NCBI RefSeq assembly: GCF_013307435.2
Contig: NZ_CP102845.1
Coordinates: 2,850,001-2,914,000, forward strand
DNA length: 64,000 bases
Reading direction: 5' to 3'
From: Microvirga terrae
GTDB lineage: Bacteria; Pseudomonadota; Alphaproteobacteria; Rhizobiales; Beijerinckiaceae
The position numbers were made by a program, and so were the translations under genes. Shown here piece by piece: positions 26,615 through 36,998 of this stretch. Within the stretch, counting starts at the first letter, position 1, and each line of letters starts with the position of its first letter. The notes below the pieces were generated by a model. The model made no database searches. It had not been told where the DNA came from and was given only the letters and a program-made list of their open reading frames with translations.

Positions 26615-27473
26615 ATACGAGAAGAGCATTTCCGCCAAGATCGCCGTCCAGGGCATCAGCAACCCGTCGTCCCACGGGGCACAGGCGATCGACCGGGCTG
26701 CGACCTTGCTGCTGCTCGTAGGCCGTGCGGGCCCCTCCGGCGCCCGGCTGTCTGAACTGGTCGAGCAATGCAGCCTGTCGAAGCCGACCGTACGACGCAT
26801 GCTTCTCGCCCTCGCGCGGGCCGGTCTGCTCGATCAGGACCACGAGACCAGACGGTATTATCTGGGCCCGGAGATCCACGTTCTCGGCACGCTGGCGAGC
26901 GCCCGATTCGGCATTCATTCGATCTCCGTCCGGTCCCTCGTGCGGTTGAGCCAGCGAACCGGCGACACCGCCTTTCTTTCCGTGCCGCGCGACGTCTACT
27001 CCATCTGCGTCCATCGAGAGGAAGGTCCTTTTCCGATCAGGGTCCACGCCCTTCATGCGGGAGATCGCCACCCGCTCGGCGTAGGGGCAGGAGGCTTGGC
27101 CCTGCTCGCCGCCCTTCCCGATGACGAGGTGGAGGACGTGCTGGCCGCCAATGCGGACGTTCTTGCGGAGAAGTATCCGCCTTTCTCGCCCTCCGTTCTT
27201 CGCAATCTCGTTCAGGACACCCGTGAGAGAGGCTATGCCCTCAATCCCGGGATGCTTCTCCCGGACTCCTGGGCGATCGGGGTTCCGATTCATGGCCCCG
27301 ACGGCAGACCGGTCGGGGCTCTTTCCATCGCAGCAACGGCGAGTCGCCTGAGCCGGGAGCGGCAACTCGAAATCGCCCCACTGCTCAGGAAGGAAGCGTC
27401 GTCGATCGAGACGAAGCTGGCCGAAACCGATCCCGCCGAGAAACAAGCGCGGGTTCGTCGCATCTCGCCGTGA
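26610..27473 (+). CDS. IclR-family transcriptional regulator
   Basis: A 287-residue protein. The winged helix at residues about 22-85 contains AIDRAATLLLLV and LSELVEQCSLSKPTVRRMLLALARAGLL. The C-terminal GAF-like effector domain (about 95-270) has the usual HALHAGDRHPLGVGAGGLALLAALP and AIGVPIHGPDGRPVGALSIAA. The start is TTG at 26610 with GAAGG 8 nt upstream; no better start lies before the helix-turn-helix. It probably controls the divergent TRAP/CoA-ligase operon and responds to its substrate or CoA ester. Confidence 0.88.
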   Translation: MEYEKSISAKIAVQGISNPSSHGAQAIDRAATLLLLVGRAGPSGARLSELVEQCSLSKPTVRRMLLALARAGLLDQDHETRRYYLGPEIHVLGTLASARFGIHSISVRSLVRLSQRTGDTAFLSVPRDVYSICVHREEGPFPIRVHALHAGDRHPLGVGAGGLALLAALPDDEVEDVLAANADVLAEKYPPFSPSVLRNLVQDTRERGYALNPGMLLPDSWAIGVPIHGPDGRPVGALSIAATASRLSRERQLEIAPLLRKEASSIETKLAETDPAEKQARVRRISP

Positions 27474-27551
27474 CGGGGGCCCGCGCGCAGACCCGAACGG
27501 ATTTCGAACGCCGGGCGATATCAGTGAAACACGGATCCGGTTGTAACTGGC

Positions 27552-27569
27552 GCGGCCCGCTGGGGCCGC
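27552..27569 (+). terminator. Weak hairpin downstream of iclR
   Basis: GCGGCCC-gctg-GGGCCGC forms a 7-bp GC stem 78 bp after the iclR stop, without a U-run. It is a possible terminator for iclR; alternatively it belongs to the flank of the insertion element. Confidence 0.3.
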
Positions 27570-27659
27570 TCAAACGATGCGCCATCTGGCAAGATGAGCA
27601 TCAGTCATAAAAGTGCATTCCACTATTCACGTCCGATGCTTGTCTTATGATTTTCGCGT

Positions 27660-28793
<1,134 letters not shown>

Positions 28794-28807
28794 TCAATAC
28801 GGATACT

Positions 28808-31582
28808 CTAGCGTCTGTCCGGCCCCTTTTCGATGATACTGCGGATTCGAACCGCCAGGTCTTCGATGGCGAAGGGCTTCGTGATCATCTCCATGCCGGG
28901 CGCCAGAAAGCCGGACGCGATGGCGGCCTGCTCGGCATAGCCGGTGATGAAGAGCACCTTCAGGTTGGGGCGCACCAGGCGGGCGTGATCGGCGAGTTGG
29001 CGGCCGTTCAGGCCCGGCAGGCCCACGTCGCTGACGAGCAGGTCCACTCGCTGTTTCGATTCGAGCACTTTGAGTCCGGACGGACCATCCACCGCCTCCA
29101 GGGCGTGATAGCCAAGATCGGCCAGCACCTCGAGGATGAGCGACCGCACGACGGGCTCGTCCTCGACCACGAGAACCGTCTCGCCCTCTTCCGCCCGATG
29201 GGCGTCGCTCAGCCCCGACGCGGGCGCTTCGCCTTCCAGCTCACCCGTATGGTGGGGCAGATAGATCTTGACGGACGTTCCCTTCCCGACCTCGCTGTAA
29301 ATCCTGACGTGCCCCTCGGATTGCTTGGCGAAGCCGTAGACCATGGAGAGGCCGAGCCCCGTCCCCTCGCCGATCGGTTTGGTCGTGAAGAACGGATCGA
29401 AGGCTTGAGCCAGAACGTCGGCGGGCATGCCCGTGCCGGAATCGGACACGCTGATCGTCACATAAAGCCCAGGAGCGACATCCTGCTGGGAAAGCGCACA
29501 GAACCGATCCAAATTGGACACGGAGGTCTCGATCGTGAGTGATCCTCCCCCCGGCATCGCATCGCGAGCGTTGATCGCAAGATTGAGAATCGCGCTTTCG
29601 AGCTGGTTCGGATCGCAGATCGTGAGAGGCAGGCTCTCGGACGTGACGATGTTGAGCTGGATCGATTCCGACATCGTTCGCCGAAGCAGATCCTCCATCG
29701 ACAGGACGAGCCGGTTGGCATCGACAGGCTTCGGATCGAGCGGCTGCCGCCGGGCAAAGGCGAGAAGGCGGTGCGTGAGCGCCGCAGCGCGATTAGCCGA
29801 CGTCGTCGCGGCGCCGATGTATCGGTCGAGTTTCTCGAGGCGTCCCTGCGCCATGCGGGACTGGAGGAGATCGAGCGAGCCGACGATGCCCGTCAGCAGG
29901 TTGTTGAAGTCGTGCGCGATGCCGCCGGTCAACTGCCCGACGGCCTCCATCTTCTGGCTTTGTCGAAGCTGCTCCTCAAGCTGCTTGCGCTGAGAGACAT
30001 CGCGTCCGACGCTGTAGAACACATCCCCGGCTGGAGCAAAGGTCCAGTTGATCCAGCGGCAGGATCCGTCCTTCGCCTGGACGCGAATATCGAAGTCCTT
30101 GACGGCTCGCCCGCTCTGCAGCGCCTGGAGCAGGCTGTTCCCCAGCGGCTTATCCTCTTCATAGATCCAGGTATCGATCCGGGTTCCGACGATCTCGTCC
30201 TCGCGATAGCCGAGTACCTCCGTCCAGGCCGGGTTCACGGCGTTGAGCAGTCCGTCGGAGTCGCACACGCAGAACAGATCGCTGGAGAGGCTCCAGAGCC
30301 GGTCACGCTCCCGGGTGCGCTCTTCCACGCGGCTCTCGAGACGTTCGTTGAGCTCGCGAAGCCTTGCCTCGGACTGCTTGGCGACCGTGATGTCGTAGAC
30401 GACGCCGATGAATCGCAGGCCTGCCGTATCTGCATCGCGCACATACTCGCCGCGCCGAGCCAGCCACCGGGGCTCCTTGTCATCGGCGCGCTTGATCCGA
30501 AACTCGACATAGGAAGCGGTTTCGCCCGAGCTCGGTTCGACGATCGGACGATCGCCCGGCTCGACCAGAGAGTTCACGGTGCGAATGGGAAGGGCATTGC
30601 TCGGATGGAGCCCGAGCAATCGGCAGAACTCCTCCGAGACGTTGACGGTCGCGTAGCCCTCCACGTACTCGAACGTTCCGACGCCGCCCGCACTCTGGGC
30701 GATCCGGAGACGCTGTTCGACGTGCTTCTGCTCGGTAATGTCGACGACGACGCCGGTGAAACGCACCGGCTGGTCGCTCTGATCGAAATGGCAACGCCCC
30801 CTCGCAAGGGCCCATTTCACCGAACCGTCCGACCCGAGGAGCCGGTACTCCTTCGAGAAGATCTCCGCCCCATTGAGAATGCCGCCAACGGCGAGACGAA
30901 CCCGTCGACGGTCGTCCGGATGGATCGACTTGAAGAAGTCCTCGACGGGCAGGCCTTTTTCCGCCTCGACGGGATCGAGATCATGAAGAACCGCGAACCG
31001 CGCATCTGCCGTGAAGCGTCCCCGAGGGATGTCCCAGTCCCAGGAGCCGCCACTTCCGGCCACTGTCAGGGTCTGGCGCAGCCTCTCGTTCGTCTGACCC
31101 AGCTCTCTTTGGCTCGCCTCGAAGGCAGCCTGCATCGACCTCGACTGATGCGCCTCCGTGACGTCGACCTGTGTCGCGAGGAAGAACTGAGGCTCGCCGG
31201 TGGAATCGCACACGGGCGTGATGAAGAGATGGTTCCAAAACTGAGAACCATCCTTGCGCCGGTTCAGCAGTTCGGCTGAGACCGCCCGGCCGCCGGTGAC
31301 CGCTTCCCGGATCTGCGCGACCGCCTTCTGGTCCGCGTCGGGAGCCTGGAGGAACCGACAGTTTCTGCCGATCGCCTCCTCGGGCGCGTAGCCTGTCACT
31401 CTGGAGAAGGCGTCGTTGACGTAAACGATCGGATTGTCGAACGCCCGCGGATCCGTGGCGACCATGGGCAGCCCGGACTTCTCGAACGCAGCGAAGACCG
31501 GCCCGGCCACGCGTCGCAATTCGTCCGCGGCCAGGTCGATCGCCTGCTTGGCTTCGCGCTGGGACAGGATCTGGGCGGTCAT
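28808..31582 (-). CDS. LOV/PAS hybrid sensor histidine kinase with receiver domain
   Basis: A 924-residue soluble hybrid kinase. Residues about 30-140 form a LOV domain with the canonical flavin motif GRNCRFLQ, whose cysteine forms the blue-light photoadduct, followed by a conserved Asn/Gln pattern (FWNHLFITPV, FLATQVDVTE). Three further PAS domains lie at about 170-275, 290-395 and 425-530. Then come the dimerisation/H-box (GGIAHDFNNLLTGIVG), an HATPase with N-box NLAINARDAMPGGG and GTGLGLSMVYG, and a C-terminal receiver (VVEDEP, phosphoacceptor Asp in VSDVGLPG, Lys in ITKPF). No membrane segments. It sits 41 bp downstream of cheC in the same direction, which suggests light input to or output from the chemosensory cluster. 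Confidence 0.9.
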   Translation of the reverse strand: MTAQILSQREAKQAIDLAADELRRVAGPVFAAFEKSGLPMVATDPRAFDNPIVYVNDAFSRVTGYAPEEAIGRNCRFLQAPDADQKAVAQIREAVTGGRAVSAELLNRRKDGSQFWNHLFITPVCDSTGEPQFFLATQVDVTEAHQSRSMQAAFEASQRELGQTNERLRQTLTVAGSGGSWDWDIPRGRFTADARFAVLHDLDPVEAEKGLPVEDFFKSIHPDDRRRVRLAVGGILNGAEIFSKEYRLLGSDGSVKWALARGRCHFDQSDQPVRFTGVVVDITEQKHVEQRLRIAQSAGGVGTFEYVEGYATVNVSEEFCRLLGLHPSNALPIRTVNSLVEPGDRPIVEPSSGETASYVEFRIKRADDKEPRWLARRGEYVRDADTAGLRFIGVVYDITVAKQSEARLRELNERLESRVEERTRERDRLWSLSSDLFCVCDSDGLLNAVNPAWTEVLGYREDEIVGTRIDTWIYEEDKPLGNSLLQALQSGRAVKDFDIRVQAKDGSCRWINWTFAPAGDVFYSVGRDVSQRKQLEEQLRQSQKMEAVGQLTGGIAHDFNNLLTGIVGSLDLLQSRMAQGRLEKLDRYIGAATTSANRAAALTHRLLAFARRQPLDPKPVDANRLVLSMEDLLRRTMSESIQLNIVTSESLPLTICDPNQLESAILNLAINARDAMPGGGSLTIETSVSNLDRFCALSQQDVAPGLYVTISVSDSGTGMPADVLAQAFDPFFTTKPIGEGTGLGLSMVYGFAKQSEGHVRIYSEVGKGTSVKIYLPHHTGELEGEAPASGLSDAHRAEEGETVLVVEDEPVVRSLILEVLADLGYHALEAVDGPSGLKVLESKQRVDLLVSDVGLPGLNGRQLADHARLVRPNLKVLFITGYAEQAAIASGFLAPGMEMITKPFAIEDLAVRIRSIIEKGPDRR

Positions 31583-31623
31583 TCTTGGCAGGGTCTCTTG
31601 AGGGAGATCGTGAATGCCATAGC

Positions 31624-32262
31624 CTAGGCCTCGTCTCCGATCACACGATCGATGAAGCTTGCGATGAGCTCCTTCAATGCGGCAAGCGACGGCAGATCCA
31701 TCAGCATGGCGATATAGCCTCGGATATTACGATTCCGAATTGAGAAATTGATATAGAGAAACAGAACCAGCCCATCGTCCGGCTGATTGTGCTCAACGGT
31801 GAAGAGCCGGGTTCCGTCGCCGCGGATCACTTCGGGCAGAGAAACGCTGAGGGATCGCTTCAGCATATTCGCCATGGTGGCGAGGCAGCCGTTCAGGATG
31901 ATGTTGCCCGTTTCGGCAAGAGCCTCCTGCTCCATGGCGACGACTTCGTCGGGTGGCACGTCGTTCCCAATGATCGCCTTGATGAGGTCGAGGCTGGTGG
32001 CTTCGGGAAAGATCAACAGAGCCCGGCCTGAGAACGCGCCCTCGAAGCGCTGCTGAATAGCCACGAGGTCATCCGTCTCCCGCTCGCCGATCAACCGGGC
32101 GGCGTGATGAGGTGCCATGAGCTCGATGGACGGCACCGAAAGGAGCACCTCCTCGCCGATCATCTTGCGCAGGCTCGAGGCCGCGCGGCTGACCCCGATA
32201 TTGACGAGTTCCGTCAACGCATCGTGTTCGAGTTCCGTCAGAGCGATGTCATCGTTCATCAT
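31624..32262 (-). CDS. cheC: CheC-family CheY-phosphate phosphatase
   Basis: A 212-residue protein with the two helices characteristic of CheC: EHDALTELVNIGVSRAASSL near residue 12 and QEALAETGNIILNGCLATM near residue 112, each carrying the Glu/Asn pair used for CheY-P hydrolysis. The start at 32262 overlaps the cheY stop (ATGA), so response regulator and phosphatase are made together. It probably resets the CheY encoded just upstream. The ending (KELIASFIDRVIGDEA) is ordinary. Confidence 0.85.
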   Translation of the reverse strand: MMNDDIALTELEHDALTELVNIGVSRAASSLRKMIGEEVLLSVPSIELMAPHHAARLIGERETDDLVAIQQRFEGAFSGRALLIFPEATSLDLIKAIIGNDVPPDEVVAMEQEALAETGNIILNGCLATMANMLKRSLSVSLPEVIRGDGTRLFTVEHNQPDDGLVLFLYINFSIRNRNIRGYIAMLMDLPSLAALKELIASFIDRVIGDEA

Positions 32263-32648
32263 GACGGCGTGCCACCCGATCGCAGGCGCAGCGCCGCTCC
32301 GGAAATGAATCCTCTGAGCCCGTCCTCGGTCAGAGGCTTGCTGACGAAGGTGGCATTGACCTCCCTCGCCCGCGCGATCACCTCGTCCTGGATGTTGGCC
32401 GTGATGACGGCAATCGGCATGGTCGGATGGATGGCGCGCAGTTCAGCCGCGAGTTCAAGACCATCCTTCTCCGGCATGTTGTAGTCGATCATCGCAAGAT
32501 CGATCTTGCGATGACGGATGATGTCGAGGGCGTCCTGCGCGTTGCCGGCCTCGATGCGCTCCCAGTCAGGCTGCAGCACAGCCAGTGCCTTGCCGGCAAC
32601 GATGCGTGCCAGCTTGCTGTCGTCGACGATCAGAACAGTTGTAGCCAC
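32259..32648 (-). CDS. cheY: CheY-like single-domain response regulator
   Basis: A 129-residue receiver: acidic pair in LIVDDSKLAR, phosphoacceptor Asp in LAMIDYNMPEKDG, Thr in AVITANIQ and Lys in FVSKPLTEDG. The start is GTG at 32648 with GGAG 8 nt upstream. It is the likely phosphorylation target of CheA (33020-35017). A 105-bp gap separates it from the STAS gene, so it may have its own promoter. No output domain: it should act by binding a partner protein. Confidence 0.9.
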   Translation of the reverse strand: MATTVLIVDDSKLARIVAGKALAVLQPDWERIEAGNAQDALDIIRHRKIDLAMIDYNMPEKDGLELAAELRAIHPTMPIAVITANIQDEVIARAREVNATFVSKPLTEDGLRGFISGAALRLRSGGTPS

Positions 32649-32753
32649 TCAGATGCTCCACCAGCGGGTTCGGATTGTCCGGACAGACCAGCTCATTTTT
32701 GAGAGGAAAGGGTTATTTGCTCTTTTAGAGTATCCGAAACGAATGACAACCGG

Positions 32754-33023
32754 TCAGCCCTCCGTGCTCCCGGCCCCAGACGTTTGAGCCGCCGACAGGA
32801 TCGGGACCATCCAGGTCCGGACGAAGGTATCCTTTCCTTCTCCCCTGACGGATGGCCGCAGGGCCAGTAGAATCTGGAACACCGCCGTATGGAGGTGTCC
32901 GGCATCCGTCAGATCCACGACGCGGCCGCGATCCTCCTGAAGCCACCGGAGCAGCGGCTCCGCGTCCTCGACACGGCAATCTCCTTCCAGCAAGATGGTA
33001 TCGCCCGTCAGACGCACGCTCAT
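32754..33023 (-). CDS. Chemotaxis-associated STAS domain protein
   Basis: An 89-residue STAS (anti-sigma-factor-antagonist-like) protein that starts at 33023 in a 4-bp overlap with the cheA stop. The conserved loop reads VVDLTDAGHLHTAVFQILLAL; Thr occupies the place of the phosphorylated Ser in SpoIIAA-type proteins. Coupling to CheA suggests it joins the chemosensory output, perhaps as an alternative phosphorylation or docking partner (inference). Confidence 0.78.
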   Translation of the reverse strand: MSVRLTGDTILLEGDCRVEDAEPLLRWLQEDRGRVVDLTDAGHLHTAVFQILLALRPSVRGEGKDTFVRTWMVPILSAAQTSGAGSTEG

Positions 33024-35017
33024 CCGATCAGCTCCGGGATATCGAGGATCATCAGGACGCTCCCGTCTCCCATCAGGGTCGTGCCGATGACGCCCGGGAG
33101 GCCCGCCAGCAGACCGGCCATGGGGCGCATCAGAATGTCCAAGCGCCCACCAAATCCGTCGACCGCGATGCCGACCCTCTCGCCCCCGACCCACATGACG
33201 AGAACTTTCGTGCCGCCTTCCCCATCCCTTCCCCGAGGAATCCGAAGAAGATCCGTCAGCCTGACCAGGGGTATGGTGCGGTCGCGCAGGACGAAAGCCT
33301 CCGCCCCCTGGATGGGAATGATGCGCGAGGCGGGCAGATAGGCGGTTTCCAGAACGCCCTCGATGGGAATGCCGTAGGTCTCGGACCCGACGTGCACCGT
33401 CATCACCTTGGTCATGACCACGCTCAGCGGCAAGGAGAAGCGGATCGTCGTCCCGTGCCCGGGACGGCTCTGCACGGCCACCTGCCCGCCGAGCCTCTCG
33501 ACCGCCGAGCGGACGGCGTCCATGCCGACCCCGCGGCCGGACAGATCCGTCACATCGGAGGCGGTGGAGAACCCCGGAGCGAAGATCAGGTCCGTGACTT
33601 CGGCGTCGCTCATGGTTTCGATACGGTCTGCCGGCGCGACACCCCGCTCGTGAGCGGCACGACGCACCAGCTCGGGGTCGATGCCGCGCCCGTCGTCGCT
33701 CACTTCGACGACGAGACGATCGCCATCCCGGCGGGCCCTGAGGACAATCCTGACTTCGGCGGGCTTTCCTGCTCCGAGGCGGACCGCCTCCGGCTCGCCC
33801 CCATGAGCGACGGCGTTGCGCAGGACATGGAGCAGAGGCTCGGACAGCCCCTCCGTAACGGACTTGTCGGCCTCGACGTCCTCGCCTTCTATGGAAAACT
33901 CCACGAGCGTCCCAAGCTGGCCGGCGCTCTCGCGAACGGCACGCGGGAAGCGCCGAAAGATCTCACGCATGGACATCATGCGCACATCCATGACGGCTCT
34001 GTGCATATCGGCGACGAGCCGGTCGATGGTCGCCTGGCACGCGGCGACGCTCCGCACGAGATCCTCTCTCGCCCCGGCCCCATCGCTCATGGCGGCGACG
34101 TGCGCCAGCTCGTTCTTGGCGATGACCATCTCGCCGACGAGATCCGCCAGCCGATCGACCCTGGCCGCATCGACACGCAATGTCCGTGAACTGCCCGCCA
34201 CGGCGGAGCGTCCCTCGCGCGTTGCGGATCCATCGCGTCCGGCTTCAGCGCCGCCGGCTGTGTCACGCCCCGTCACATCGAAAATGACGACCTGATCGGG
34301 AACGAAGCGGAATACGGCCTTCACAGCCTCGTACCCGGCCGTGGACAGGGCCTCGAGACGGAGATTGCAGGCGAAGGGATCGATCTCGGCCTCGGGAGGC
34401 CAGGGCGCCTGGTAGGTCGCCCGGACATGGACGAGATCGGGGACCGATCGCAGGAGCGCCAGGGGATCATCGCCCGCGAAGAAACAATCGGCCCGCGGCG
34501 TGTACCGGATGGCGGTGCGGGGGACGCTGTTCTGCAATGGATCGGCCCGGCGGGAACCGGCTGCCAGAAGGTCCTCGATCCAGCCGCCATCCGCATCCGA
34601 AATTGCCGGACCATCCGGCGCGGCCTCACCATCAAGCTGTGAGCGGAGCGCTCGCGCAAGACGGTATCCCTCATCTGCGGCATCCGGAGGCAACAGCCCG
34701 GTCTGCTCGATGGCGGCGATCCAGCGCTCGGTCTGCCCGACGCAGTCGAGGAGAAGGTCGATCACATCGGCGTCGATCTCGATCCTCGCCCGAGCGCCCT
34801 TGAGGGCGCCCAGCAGATCCTCGGCGGCGTGAAGCGCGAGGCCCATGGGTGCAAAATCGAACAGGCCGACGGAGCCTTTGAGGGTGTGGACCGCGCGAAA
34901 GGCGCTGTCCAGGTGCGCAGCGACCGACGGTTCGCGCTCCAGATTCAGGAGATCATCGGTCGCCTGCTGAGTCAGTTCGCGCGCCTCGACGACGAAGTGC
35001 TGCAGAAGATCGTCCAT
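33020..35017 (-). CDS. cheA: Chemotaxis histidine kinase CheA
   Basis: About 665 residues. The N-terminal HPt domain carries the phosphorylated histidine in FRAVHTLKGS (about residue 44). A second, less conserved region follows at about 110-250. The dimerisation helix pair (VDRLADLVGEMVIAKNELAH), the HATPase (VLRNAVAHGGE; SDDGRGIDPE; SGRGVGMDAV) and a C-terminal CheW-like regulatory domain (YGIPIEGVLET) complete the protein. No receiver domain. The cheR stop TGA and the cheA ATG overlap as TGATG; a GTG one codon earlier is also possible. Confidence 0.95.
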   Translation of the reverse strand: MDDLLQHFVVEARELTQQATDDLLNLEREPSVAAHLDSAFRAVHTLKGSVGLFDFAPMGLALHAAEDLLGALKGARARIEIDADVIDLLLDCVGQTERWIAAIEQTGLLPPDAADEGYRLARALRSQLDGEAAPDGPAISDADGGWIEDLLAAGSRRADPLQNSVPRTAIRYTPRADCFFAGDDPLALLRSVPDLVHVRATYQAPWPPEAEIDPFACNLRLEALSTAGYEAVKAVFRFVPDQVVIFDVTGRDTAGGAEAGRDGSATREGRSAVAGSSRTLRVDAARVDRLADLVGEMVIAKNELAHVAAMSDGAGAREDLVRSVAACQATIDRLVADMHRAVMDVRMMSMREIFRRFPRAVRESAGQLGTLVEFSIEGEDVEADKSVTEGLSEPLLHVLRNAVAHGGEPEAVRLGAGKPAEVRIVLRARRDGDRLVVEVSDDGRGIDPELVRRAAHERGVAPADRIETMSDAEVTDLIFAPGFSTASDVTDLSGRGVGMDAVRSAVERLGGQVAVQSRPGHGTTIRFSLPLSVVMTKVMTVHVGSETYGIPIEGVLETAYLPASRIIPIQGAEAFVLRDRTIPLVRLTDLLRIPRGRDGEGGTKVLVMWVGGERVGIAVDGFGGRLDILMRPMAGLLAGLPGVIGTTLMGDGSVLMILDIPELIG

Positions 35018-35895
35018 CACGATCCCTCCGGCCGTTGATAGACGATCGCATCCTCGAAGCGGCGAAGCCTGAAGCGCTTCGAGATGCGGCTCATCGACTC
35101 CGTATGACCGAGGCAGAGATAGCCGCCCGGATTCAGGGCATCGTAGAGATTGTTGGCGGTGCGTTCCCGGGAGCCATCGTCGAAATAAATCAGAACATTG
35201 CGACAGAACACCACGTCGAACCGGCCCTGAGCCGCGACAGAAGCGTCGTCCACCAGATTGACCGATGTGAACTTGACCGATTCCCGTAGGTCCCGGATAA
35301 GCCTGCGCTGGTCATCGCGAGGTGGTTCGAAATACCGATCGATCACGTGAGACGGCAGACGCGACAGGGCGCGCTCCCCGTAAACGCCCTCCTGGGCTTT
35401 CAGGAGCGCCTCCGTGTCGATGTCGGAGCCGACGATCTCGATATGGTAGGCATCCACCATCGGCCAGTTCTCGAGAAGCCAAATGGCGACGGAGTACGGC
35501 TCCTCGCCGGTCGAGCATGGCACCGACCAGATCCGCACGAGATCGCCCGGCTTTCTGTTCCGCACGATGTCGGGCAGGAGCGATCGGCCCAGGCAGTGCA
35601 GCTGATGCTCCTCGCGGTAGAAGTACGTCTCGTTGACCGTGAAGATGTTGATCAGGTGCTCGACCTCGCTCTCGCTGGTCTGAAGATACGAGAAATAGGC
35701 CGGGAACGTGCGCATTTCCGCGGCGGACATCCGGTCAGCGACGCGCCTTTCGATGTAATACCGCTTGCTCTCGCCGAAGGTCATTCCGGTCCTGCGGTAG
35801 AGGAACTCGCACAGGCGACGGATCTCGTCCGAGCTCAGCGAGATCTCCGACGCCTTCCCGGATGCGGCAGAGCTGTTCGGCGACGACTTGCTCAT
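35017..35895 (-). CDS. cheR: Chemoreceptor methyltransferase CheR
   Basis: A 292-residue SAM-dependent methyltransferase that adds methyl groups to receptor glutamates. The N-terminal helical domain (EIRRLCEFLYRRTGMTFGESK), the receptor-facing TVNETYFYRE segment, the SAM-binding VPCSTGEEPYS and the FCRNVLIYFD motif are all visible. The start at 35895 overlaps the cheB stop by 3 bp (ATGA); the much longer open frame upstream is the shadow of cheB. Confidence 0.95.
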   Translation of the reverse strand: MSKSSPNSSAASGKASEISLSSDEIRRLCEFLYRRTGMTFGESKRYYIERRVADRMSAAEMRTFPAYFSYLQTSESEVEHLINIFTVNETYFYREEHQLHCLGRSLLPDIVRNRKPGDLVRIWSVPCSTGEEPYSVAIWLLENWPMVDAYHIEIVGSDIDTEALLKAQEGVYGERALSRLPSHVIDRYFEPPRDDQRRLIRDLRESVKFTSVNLVDDASVAAQGRFDVVFCRNVLIYFDDGSRERTANNLYDALNPGGYLCLGHTESMSRISKRFRLRRFEDAIVYQRPEGS

Positions 35896-36998
35896 GCGCG
35901 CCCGGCCGTGTCGATGATCCGCCCGGCAATCTGCTCCAAGGGAACGACGATCTCGGCCCCTCCCCGGCGCACGAGCTCGCCGGGCATCCCCCACACGACC
36001 GCGCTCTCCTCCGCTTCTGCGATCGTGCGGCCACCCAGTTCCCGGAGCCGCGTCATGGCGTCCGCGCCGTCGCTGCCCATGCCGGTCATCAGAACGCCGA
36101 TCAGGCGCGCCGATGCGAAATGCTCCATGGCGCTGTCGACCAGGCGGTCCACGCTCGGATGCCAACGGTGTTCCGGAAGCGACGGCGCGGCCATGACGAC
36201 TGGCCCGTTTGGGCGAACGCCGATGATGACATCGGCATCGCCCTTCCCGATATAGACGTTGCCGGCCTTGAGCGGCATTATCTGCGTGACCTCGACCACG
36301 TCCAGTGCGCAGAGCTTGTCGAGCCGCCGTGCCAAAGGTCCGGTGAAGGATCCAGGCATGTGCTGGGCGACCACCACTGGCACGGAAAAGTCGGACGGGA
36401 GTCCCGACAGCACCGTGTCCAAGGCAGGTGGTCCACCGGTCGAGGCTCCGACGAGCACAAGCCCGTACGCGGACGGCACTGCGCTCCTGGTTGTCGAAAC
36501 TGCTGGCTGAAAAGTGCGGGCCGTTCTCCGGACGACGCCGGCGGGCTTTCTGGTCAGGCCGCTTCTCAACCGCACCCGCTCGGCCAGTCTCAGGCTGCCC
36601 GGGAGGCGCGCCCGCGACGCGGCGCGAACCTTTTCGATCAGTAGAGGGGCGAGAGTTTCGATCTCCAGCGAAACGGCCCGTTTCGGCTTCGTGATGAAGT
36701 CCACAGCGCCCAGATCCAGAGCCTCGAGGGTGACGCTTGCTCCTTCCTCGGTCAGCGACGAGACCATCACGACGGGACATGGGCGCTCCAGCATGATGCG
36801 GTCGAGACAGGTCAGACCATCCATCTCCGGCATGTGGACGTCGAGCGTCACCACATCGGGCTTGAACTCGCCAAGCTGCTCGAGAGCCTCCACGCCGTTA
36901 CGGGCGAAAGCGATCTCGAAACTTCCCTCGGCGGTAAAGACCGTGCCGAGAAGGCGCCGCATCAAAGGAGAATCATCGACGATCAGCAGTCGCGTCAC
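35892..36998 (-). CDS. cheB: Chemoreceptor methylesterase/response regulator CheB
   Basis: 368 residues: receiver domain (LIVDDSPLMRRLL; phosphoacceptor Asp in VVTLDVHMPEMDG; Lys in FITKPK), an Arg-rich linker of about 50 residues, and the C-terminal methylesterase with Ser in VGASTGGP, His in AQHMPGSFT and Asp in MTGMGSDGADAM. It reverses CheR methylation when phosphorylated by CheA. The GTG start at 36998 overlaps the stop of the CheW gene. Confidence 0.95.
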   Translation of the reverse strand: MTRLLIVDDSPLMRRLLGTVFTAEGSFEIAFARNGVEALEQLGEFKPDVVTLDVHMPEMDGLTCLDRIMLERPCPVVMVSSLTEEGASVTLEALDLGAVDFITKPKRAVSLEIETLAPLLIEKVRAASRARLPGSLRLAERVRLRSGLTRKPAGVVRRTARTFQPAVSTTRSAVPSAYGLVLVGASTGGPPALDTVLSGLPSDFSVPVVVAQHMPGSFTGPLARRLDKLCALDVVEVTQIMPLKAGNVYIGKGDADVIIGVRPNGPVVMAAPSLPEHRWHPSVDRLVDSAMEHFASARLIGVLMTGMGSDGADAMTRLRELGGRTIAEAEESAVVWGMPGELVRRGGAEIVVPLEQIAGRIIDTAGRA

